18,546 nt of DNA. Origin: Anderseniella sp964390445 (lineage in GTDB: Bacteria; Pseudomonadota; Alphaproteobacteria; Rhizobiales; Aestuariivirgaceae). A program made the position numbers and the translations under genes. A model generated the notes under the pieces. The model was not told the DNA's origin and did not search any database. It was given only the letters and a program-made list of their open reading frames with translations. Below are positions 13,967 to 18,546 of this stretch, in pieces (position 1 is the first letter of the stretch; every line of letters begins with the position of its first letter). The DNA lies in contig CAYMJJ010000045.1 of NCBI GenBank assembly GCA_964390445.1, forward strand, positions 1-18,546, in the 5' to 3' direction.

Positions 13967-14284
13967 TCAATCAACCCCGCTGCCTTCGTGCTGCGGGCTG
14001 CCATTGACCGTCTTCTTCATGATCTGGCTTGGCCGGAACACCAGCACGCGGCGCGGCGTGATGGGCACTTCCTCGCCGGTCTTCGGATTGCGGCCTACGC
14101 GCTCGCGCTTGGCGCGCACATCGAAAGTACCGAAAGACGAAAGTTTGACCTGCTCACCCTTCACAAGGGCATCGGAAATGATCCGCAAAACCGTCTTGAC
14201 GAGTTCAGCGGACTCAGTCCGGGACAGCCCTACCTTGCGGTGGACTGCTTCTCCAAGATCAGCTCTGGTGAGGGTTTTATACAT
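13967..14284 (-). CDS. ihfA: Integration host factor alpha subunit
   Basis: IHF-alpha pairs with IHF-beta to bend DNA sharply in recombination, replication and transcription. The 105-residue protein starts MYKTLTRADLGEAVHRKVGL and contains the conserved GEQVKLSSFGTFDVRAKRERVGRNPKTGEEVPI (about 52-84). The beta-arm has the proline that intercalates in IHF/HU proteins (RNPKTG, P75). The alpha-type RRVLVFRPSQIMKKTVN closes it. ATG 14284 follows AGGAG nine bases upstream. It is preferred over an in-frame start 27 bases earlier that would place the Shine-Dalgarno inside the gene. A perfect inverted repeat sits just upstream (14312-14331). Confidence 0.95.
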   Translation of the reverse strand: MYKTLTRADLGEAVHRKVGLSRTESAELVKTVLRIISDALVKGEQVKLSSFGTFDVRAKRERVGRNPKTGEEVPITPRRVLVFRPSQIMKKTVNGSPQHEGSGVD

Positions 14285-14311
14285 TTTGGTAGGCTCCTGG
14301 ACAGGAAACAA

Positions 14312-14331
14312 CTTACCACAATCGTGGTAAG
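14312..14331. promoter_or_regulatory. Perfect 8-bp inverted repeat upstream of ihfA, candidate operator
   Basis: CTTACCAC (14312-14319) and GTGGTAAG (14324-14331) flank a 4-bp spacer. On the minus strand TTGACT (14341-14336) lies just upstream of it, resembling a -35. The palindrome is 28 bp before the ihfA ATG and has no T-run after it, so a repressor site is likelier than a terminator. Confidence 0.55.
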
Positions 14332-14422
14332 CGAAGTCAACTATGCCTTCATGTATCTAGTAAGTACATTCCGCACCCTGCGTCAATCTTGACGTTGCGC
14401 CCATCCATACACGAACTATTCT

Positions 14423-15391
14423 TTACCATTGGGCAAGAACGGCTCCCCAGGTGAAACCGCCTCCCATGGCTTCCATCAGCACCAGGCTGTCACGTTTCAG
14501 CCGGCCGTCCTGTCTTGCGACGTCCAGCGCAAGCGGGATTGATGCCGCAGAGGTGTTGCCGTGTTCTCCGACCGTGATCACAACCTTGTCGGTGCTGAGG
14601 CCGAATTTTCGGGCGGTGCCTTCGAGGATGCGACGGTTGGCCTGATGCGGCACGAACAGGTCGATGTCGGTCGGATTGATGCCGGCAAGCTCCAGGGTTT
14701 CTCCCATTACCGAGGCAATGTTGGTCACCGCATGCTTGAATACTTCACGGCCCTCCATGCGCAGGTGACCGACGGTCTGGGTGGTGGACGGGCCGCCATC
14801 GACATACAGCTTGTCGCGGTACTGGCCGTCGCTACGCAGCCTTGTTGCCAAGATACCGCGTCCGGCGGCGTCGTCCGGCCCGGCGGCGGTGACCACCACG
14901 GCACCCGCACCATCACCAAACAGCACGCACGTGCCCCTGTCGTTCCAGTCGAGGATGCGGGAAAAGGTTTCCGCCCCGATCACCAGCACGTTCTGGGCAG
15001 AGCCTGCCTTGATGAAGTTGTCGGCGATCGTCAGCGCATAGACAAAACCGGAGCACACCGCCTGCACATCGAAAGCTGCACCGTGGGTAATTCCCAGCTC
15101 GGCCTGCACGGTGGCTGCGGTCGCCGGGAAGGTCTGGTCGGGTGTCGAGGTGGCCAGCACGATAAGGTCGATGCTGCCTGCGGCCATTCCGGCGTTGTCG
15201 AGCGCGGCCTGTGCTGCACGGATGGCAAGGTGCGAGGTAAACTCGCCGTCGGCTGCAATGTGGCGCTGGCGGATGCCGGTGCGCTCCTGGATCCATTCGT
15301 CTGATGTATCCACCTGTTTTGCCAGCTCGGCATTTGTGAGGATGCGCTTCGGCAGATATGCGCCGACGGAGCGGATGACTGATCGTTGCAT
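14423..15391 (-). CDS. fabH: Beta-ketoacyl-ACP synthase III
   Basis: FabH condenses acetyl-CoA with malonyl-ACP to start type II fatty acid synthesis in the cytosol. The 322-residue length is standard. The catalytic triad is visible: C113 in VQAVCSGF, H249 in VPHQANRRI and N279 in GEHGNTSAAS. The C-terminal MEAMGGGFTWGAVL is typical. It begins 17 bp after plsX on the same strand, the usual plsX-fabH pairing. About 138 bp separate it from ihfA, where a new promoter for ihfA probably lies. Confidence 0.97.
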   Translation of the reverse strand: MQRSVIRSVGAYLPKRILTNAELAKQVDTSDEWIQERTGIRQRHIAADGEFTSHLAIRAAQAALDNAGMAAGSIDLIVLATSTPDQTFPATAATVQAELGITHGAAFDVQAVCSGFVYALTIADNFIKAGSAQNVLVIGAETFSRILDWNDRGTCVLFGDGAGAVVVTAAGPDDAAGRGILATRLRSDGQYRDKLYVDGGPSTTQTVGHLRMEGREVFKHAVTNIASVMGETLELAGINPTDIDLFVPHQANRRILEGTARKFGLSTDKVVITVGEHGNTSAASIPLALDVARQDGRLKRDSLVLMEAMGGGFTWGAVLAQW

Positions 15392-15408
15392 TGAAACGTC
15401 TTACCTTT

Positions 15409-16485
15409 TCAGCCGGCGCTCGCAGCCCTGGGGCCGTCGTCTGCACCATCAATTTGCTCGTGAGGTGCAAGTTTCATGCCCTTGATGATGCGGTCCACCA
15501 GGTCGTTTTCCACCATGTCAGCGGCCACGTTGATGGCAGACGCAATTCCCGTCGCATCCGTGCCGCCATGGCTTTTGACCACCACACCATTCAAACCAAG
15601 AAATACACCGCCGTTGTAACTGCGCGGATCAAGCCGCGCCTTGAGATTCCTGAAGGCCGATTGCGCGATGAACGCACCAAGTCTGGTCAGCCATGACCTG
15701 CCCAGTTCCTCGCGCAATACCTGGGTGATCTGGTTGGCAGTGCCTTCGGCGGTCTTCAGCGCGATATTACCGCTGAAGCCTTCCGTTACCACCACATCAA
15801 CCAGCCCCTTGCCTATATCGGTTCCCTCGATGAAGCCATGATATTCGAGCGGCAGGTCTGCGGCACGAAGCAGCGCCCCCGCCTCGCGCACGGCCTCGAC
15901 GCCTTTCACTTCTTCCACACCGATATTCAGCAGGCCAACCACTGGCTTGCGCACCTCGAACAGGCAGCGCGCCATGGCGGCCCCCATGACCGCGTTGGCA
16001 ACCAGTTGATCTGCGCTGGCGCCGACCGTTGCGCCCATGTCCAGCACGATCGATCGGGCCCTCAGGGTTGGCCAAATCGCTGCGATGGCAGGCCGCGACA
16101 CGTCCTCGATGGTGTTCAGAAGCAGCTTTGCCATGGCCATGAGCGCGCCGGTATTGCCAGCCGACACCGCGGCCTGGGCCTCGCCCTGCTTCACCGCATC
16201 GATTGCCTGCCACATGCTGGAGGTCTTGCGGCCGCGCCGGATTGCCTGGGAGGGCTTGTCATCCATGGCGATGGCGACATCGCAGTGGTGCACGGTGGCT
16301 CGCGCCTTGAGCTGCTGCATCCGGGCAAGCTCGGGGGTCATCAGGGCTTCGTCGCCGAACAGCACGAAGCGCAGCTCCGGACGGCGGGCAAGCGCAAGCG
16401 CGGCACCAGCCAGCACCACGGACGGACCATGATCGCCACCCATTGCATCAAGCGCAATGATGATATCGCCGGCTTCGCTTCTCAA
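15409..16485 (-). CDS. plsX: Phosphate acyltransferase PlsX
   Basis: PlsX makes acyl-phosphate from acyl-ACP for phospholipid synthesis at the cytoplasmic face of the membrane. Family blocks seen are IIALDAMGGDHGPSVVLAG at the N-terminus, AVSAGNTGALMA, DMGATVGASADQL, NIGVEEVKG and VVTEGFSGNIALKTAEG, and NGGVFLGLNGVVVKSHG near the end. The frame opens farther upstream, but the TTG at 16485 is chosen. GAGGGG lies seven bases before it, and the resulting 358 residues fit the usual length of about 340-360; the longer form would add a 19-residue non-conserved basic lead. The gap after DUF177 is 95 bp. DUF177-plsX-fabH form a typical lipid-synthesis operon. Confidence 0.95.
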   Translation of the reverse strand: MRSEAGDIIIALDAMGGDHGPSVVLAGAALALARRPELRFVLFGDEALMTPELARMQQLKARATVHHCDVAIAMDDKPSQAIRRGRKTSSMWQAIDAVKQGEAQAAVSAGNTGALMAMAKLLLNTIEDVSRPAIAAIWPTLRARSIVLDMGATVGASADQLVANAVMGAAMARCLFEVRKPVVGLLNIGVEEVKGVEAVREAGALLRAADLPLEYHGFIEGTDIGKGLVDVVVTEGFSGNIALKTAEGTANQITQVLREELGRSWLTRLGAFIAQSAFRNLKARLDPRSYNGGVFLGLNGVVVKSHGGTDATGIASAINVAADMVENDLVDRIIKGMKLAPHEQIDGADDGPRAASAG

Positions 16486-16492
16486 CTGGCGG

Positions 16493-16498
16493 CCCCTC
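16493..16498 (-). promoter_or_regulatory. Ribosome binding site that fixes the TTG start of plsX
   Basis: GAGGGG on the minus strand is seven bases upstream of TTG 16485. The next in-frame start upstream, TTG 16542, has no comparable site. Confidence 0.7.
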
Positions 16499-16580
16499 GT
16501 TAAACCAATGATCGAAGATAGTTGTTTGCTGCGCTTACTCAACAGCCAAGTGCGGCTTTTACGCCGTCATGTGTGCAAAC

Positions 16581-17120
16581 TCAATCGCCCTTCTTGAGCG
16601 TCTTCAGGATGGCGAACGGGTTCTCGCGATCGTTCTTGCCACCGGGCCCGTCCGAGCTCGGTCCGCCATCGGCAAACTCCACGCCGGGTTTGCGCGGGTG
16701 AGGATCGAGTTCGAGCAAAAGCTCTTCCACTGCAAACTCGCCAACGTCGATGTCACCATCGACTACCTCGCCGATGTCCTCGTCCTCGACCGAAACCTGT
16801 ATCTCCTTGCCCTCGAAGCGAACCACCCCGGAAGCGCTGAACAGGCGATCCAGCTTGACCTTCAGGGTGGTTTCGAACTCGTCCAGCGAGACGACGCAAA
16901 CCCGGGTCATCACGGCAGTCGCGGTGCCGCGTGCCCGGCAGCCGTTCCTCTTCCAGGGCTGGATGTTCAGGTCCACGGTGAGCGACTTCATTTGCTCGAT
17001 GCCGAACCGCCTGGCCAGCGCGGTGCACTCTTCCCCGTTGGCCTCGAACGTCCTGGTCACGCCTTCGGGCGGCAACCGGCTGATGTCGACAATCCGTGAA
17101 AATTCCAGTTCGACAGACAT
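16581..17120 (-). CDS. DUF177 (YceD-like) family protein
   Basis: The 179-residue protein matches the DUF177 pattern: SVELEFSRIVDISRLPPEG at the start, a middle beta-rich part with TVDLNIQPWKRNGCRARGTATAVMTRVCVVSLDEFETTL (about 48-86), and an acidic stretch VSVEDEDIGEVVDGDIDVGEFAVEELLLELDPHPRKPG (about 109-146). The C-terminus is disordered and ends NPFAILKTLKKGD, the usual family ending. In many bacteria DUF177 precedes rpmF and plsX and has been linked to 23S rRNA or ribosome assembly; here no rpmF is present. It starts two bases after the chaperone stop with GGAAGG six bases before its ATG, so the two are translationally close. Confidence 0.87.
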   Translation of the reverse strand: MSVELEFSRIVDISRLPPEGVTRTFEANGEECTALARRFGIEQMKSLTVDLNIQPWKRNGCRARGTATAVMTRVCVVSLDEFETTLKVKLDRLFSASGVVRFEGKEIQVSVEDEDIGEVVDGDIDVGEFAVEELLLELDPHPRKPGVEFADGGPSSDGPGGKNDRENPFAILKTLKKGD

Positions 17121-17122
17121 GC

Positions 17123-17683
17123 TTACCCTTCCACCTCTTCAGGCTGCGGAATACGCACCGGCTCGATTTCCAGTGTGCCGCCGCGAATCGCTGTGGTGTC
17201 TGCCCGGCGCATCACGTCGTGCAGGCTGAGCTGGTAGTGAGCCAACCGCCTGGCGTTGCCACCGTGGCCGTCGTTGCCGGCGTAGACGTTGCGCAATACC
17301 GCCGCCTGCAGCTCGTCCAGCCCCGCATCGCGCGCCCTGGCATAGGCCTCGACTCGGCCGAAATACACGGTTGCCATCTTTTTCACGCGCTTGCCCACGC
17401 CCATGTCGCCGACGCCCATTTCACGCAGGCTGCGGTCCATGTCGCGAAATATCTCGTCCAGAAGTTCCTGCGCGAAGGCCTGGTCAGCATCGCTGCCGGC
17501 CTGCAGGTGCGTGATGACGGCATCGGCATGGATGATGATCATGTCGAACCGTCCATCCACCGTGTCGGGCACCTGCAACTCGGTGTACAGCGCCGGTTGC
17601 CGTGCAAGTGCCACAATCGCCTCGTACACGCTGCGTACGGGAGCGGGTTTTTTCATGCGGGAAAAAAGTCTTTTCAGTAGCAT
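17123..17683 (-). CDS. Ubiquinol-cytochrome c chaperone (CBP3-like) family protein
   Basis: This 186-residue protein belongs to the family of mitochondrial Cbp3/UQCC1, which helps cytochrome b assembly into the bc1 complex. Recognisable parts are VYEAIVALARQPALYTELQVPDTVDGRFDMIIIHADAVI (about 19-57), then FAQELLDEIFRDMDRSLREMGVGDMGVGKRVKKMATVYFGRVEAY (about 69-113), the signature region. Cytosolic, no signal peptide. The bacterial function is inferred from the eukaryotic homologue. ATG 17683 has GGGA immediately before it. It is first in the minus-strand operon with DUF177, plsX and fabH and is divergent from bamE. Confidence 0.87.
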   Translation of the reverse strand: MLLKRLFSRMKKPAPVRSVYEAIVALARQPALYTELQVPDTVDGRFDMIIIHADAVITHLQAGSDADQAFAQELLDEIFRDMDRSLREMGVGDMGVGKRVKKMATVYFGRVEAYARARDAGLDELQAAVLRNVYAGNDGHGGNARRLAHYQLSLHDVMRRADTTAIRGGTLEIEPVRIPQPEEVEG

Positions 17684-17774
17684 TCCCGACCGGTTAAACA
17701 GTTACGGGCCATGACGCAAGATGCTCATGTGCCTCACAAAGAGGGATCGCGTGCGGCTTGTTGCCCACGTGGCG

Positions 17775-17807
17775 GTGACAGCAAGACACCACAGTGTTTG
17801 TTGTCAC
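17775..17807. repeat. Long imperfect hairpin in the chaperone-bamE intergenic region
   Basis: GTGACAGCAAG (17775-17785) pairs with TTTGTTGTCAC (17797-17807) with two G-U pairs, and after a one-base bulge CAC pairs with GTG around a CACA loop. The stem ends 26 bases before the bamE start and no T-run follows. It could be a leader structure of bamE or a protein site. The nearby CCACGTGG (17765-17772) is a separate 8-bp palindrome. Confidence 0.5.
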
Positions 17808-17833
17808 TTGCAATATGGGAAGTGATCTGTTTC

Positions 17834-18337
17834 GTGCAAAGTTCCACGACGACTGCAAAACTGCGCAACACGCTGGGTCATGCAAGCCTTGTGATCCTGC
17901 TGGCGGTCAGTGTTGGCGGGTGTTCGCGCGCCATTGAGCATCGCGGCTACCAGGCCCGGGCGCAAGACGTTCAGCAACTGCGCATGGGCATGACACAGGA
18001 CGAGGTTCGCAGCACGCTTGGCTCGCCCTCCACCACCGCCACCGTGCAATATCAGGGCGACAGCTATTATTACATCTCCTCCAAGGTCAAGACGAGCGCG
18101 TTCTTGGCGAACGAGGAGCTGGAGCGCGAGATCCTCGCCGTGCGCTTTGACCAGTTCGGGCGCGTGCAGAGCTTTGGCCAGTACACACTCCAGGATGGCC
18201 AGGTGGTGGACATGAACACCCGCCAGACGCCGTCGCGCGGACGCGAACTCAGCATCCTGCAACAGATGTTCGGCAACCTCGGCCAGTTCACTCCGAACGA
18301 CCAGGGCGCGCCAAAGGGCGGCACGTTGGGCCAGTAG
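17834..18337 (+). CDS. bamE: BamE (SmpA/OmlA) outer membrane assembly lipoprotein
   Basis: BamE is a lipoprotein of the BAM complex that inserts beta-barrel proteins in the outer membrane. The 167 residues have a lipoprotein signal with hydrophobic HASLVILLAVSVGG and probable lipidated C30. The BamE domain follows (about 40-115): DVQQLRMGMTQDEVRSTLGSPS, then YQGDSYYYISSK and ILAVRFDQFGRVQSF. The C-terminal tail (about 125-167) is polar and longer than in E. coli BamE (113 residues), as common in alphaproteobacteria. GTG 17834 is chosen; GGAAG lies 11 bases upstream and it gives a normal signal peptide, while the open frame extends to 17711 with non-signal-like sequence. A strong terminator follows. 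Confidence 0.88.
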   Translation: MQSSTTTAKLRNTLGHASLVILLAVSVGGCSRAIEHRGYQARAQDVQQLRMGMTQDEVRSTLGSPSTTATVQYQGDSYYYISSKVKTSAFLANEELEREILAVRFDQFGRVQSFGQYTLQDGQVVDMNTRQTPSRGRELSILQQMFGNLGQFTPNDQGAPKGGTLGQ

Positions 18338-18373
18338 ACCAGCCCGACCGACTCAGGCATCGAGGCACAAAGA

Positions 18374-18406
18374 ATCCCCGCCCGGACGAACCGGACGGGG
18401 ATTTTT
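18374..18406 (+). terminator. Rho-independent terminator after bamE
   Basis: ATCCCCGCCCGG and CCGGACGGGGAT form a 12-bp stem with one mismatch and the loop ACGAA, followed by TTTTTC. It lies 37 bp after the bamE stop. It is much better in the plus direction; the minus side has only ATTCTTTG. Confidence 0.9.
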
Positions 18407-18427
18407 CTTTGGTGTCGGTGATCAGCT

Positions 18428-18546
18428 CTAGTGAGCCAGGATCGCCAGCAGCAGAAGTGCCATGATGTTGGTGATCTTGATCATCGGGTTCACGGCAGGG
18501 CCTGCGGTGTCCTTGTAGGGGTCGCCTACGGTGTCACCGGTAACAG
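18428..18546 (-). CDS. hppA: C-terminal end of K+-insensitive membrane pyrophosphatase (H+ pump)
   Basis: The minus strand reads VTGDTVGDPYKDTAGPAVNP, then MIKITNIMALLLLAILAH and stop TAG (18430-18428). GDPYKDTAGPA is the near-invariant C-terminal motif of proton-pumping pyrophosphatases, followed by the last TM helix. The alanine in TAGPAVNP is the residue reported to distinguish K+-independent from K+-dependent members (Ala/Lys position), but I cannot check numbering with only 38 residues. The enzyme couples pyrophosphate hydrolysis to proton export. The gene is cut by the window edge and convergent with bamE. Confidence 0.93.
   Translation of the reverse strand, partial: VTGDTVGDPYKDTAGPAVNPMIKITNIMALLLLAILAH

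Noticed and set aside
14561..15304. Plus-strand open frame opposite fabH
   Set aside because: Antisense to a gene with full catalytic motifs and no domain of its own.
18374..18406. Terminator serving hppA as well
   Set aside because: On the minus strand the stem is followed by ATTCTTTG rather than a good T-run, so only the bamE side is called.

Overview
The window looks like chromosome of an alphaproteobacterium, most likely of the Hyphomicrobiales (rhizobial) lineage. Protein-coding DNA is GC-rich with GC-biased third positions. The gene order hppA / bamE / CBP3-type chaperone / DUF177 / plsX / fabH / ihfA / merR / tRNA-Pro is the conserved arrangement I know from rhizobial genomes. Species cannot be named from the sequence alone.

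Layout. (1) 1-60 is the 3' end of an unidentified gene whose last codons were displaced by an insertion sequence. (2) 56-2839 is a complete 2,784-bp IS1-family (ISMhu11-like) element with 19-bp perfect terminal inverted repeats and an 8-bp target duplication (CTTCGTTG). It carries a DDE transposase, a small helix-turn-helix protein and a compact three-gene cargo on the minus strand: a basic AARW-tailed small protein, a Panacea (DUF4065) protein and a two-TM membrane protein. The cargo looks like a Panacea-type toxin-antitoxin module riding on an IS. Its left 380 bp are non-coding but strongly structured, including a candidate H-type pseudoknot. (3) 2911-4660 holds sseA (3-mercaptopyruvate sulfurtransferase), a GNAT acetyltransferase and a DUF2842 membrane protein. 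(4) 4661-13213 is an exopolysaccharide locus: polysaccharide deacetylase and a Wzc/ExoP-like chain-length protein on the minus strand; Wza-like lipoprotein, GT4 glycosyltransferase, polyprenyl-phosphate sugar transferase and O-antigen ligase/polymerase-like protein on the plus strand. (5) 13215-18546 is the conserved block: tRNA-Pro(GGG), merR, ihfA, fabH, plsX, DUF177 and CBP3 chaperone on minus, bamE on plus with a strong terminator, and the C-terminal end of hppA on minus.

How they work together. The exopolysaccharide genes supply initiation (polyprenyl sugar-phosphate transferase), chain assembly (GT4), polymerisation or ligation, periplasmic length control and outer-membrane export; a flippase and further glycosyltransferases are not in the window. 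The Wzc-like protein keeps the Wzz architecture but its cytoplasmic ATPase domain has no recognisable Walker A lysine, so it looks like a pseudokinase. TTAA-N7-TTAA boxes (the CtrA consensus) occur upstream of three export/assembly genes, one perfect and two with one mismatch, which suggests cell-cycle control of the locus. The conserved block couples fatty-acid and phospholipid initiation (PlsX, FabH) with IHF-alpha and envelope/respiratory assembly factors.

The strongest candidates for undescribed biology are the IS-borne Panacea module and the structured left end of that IS.
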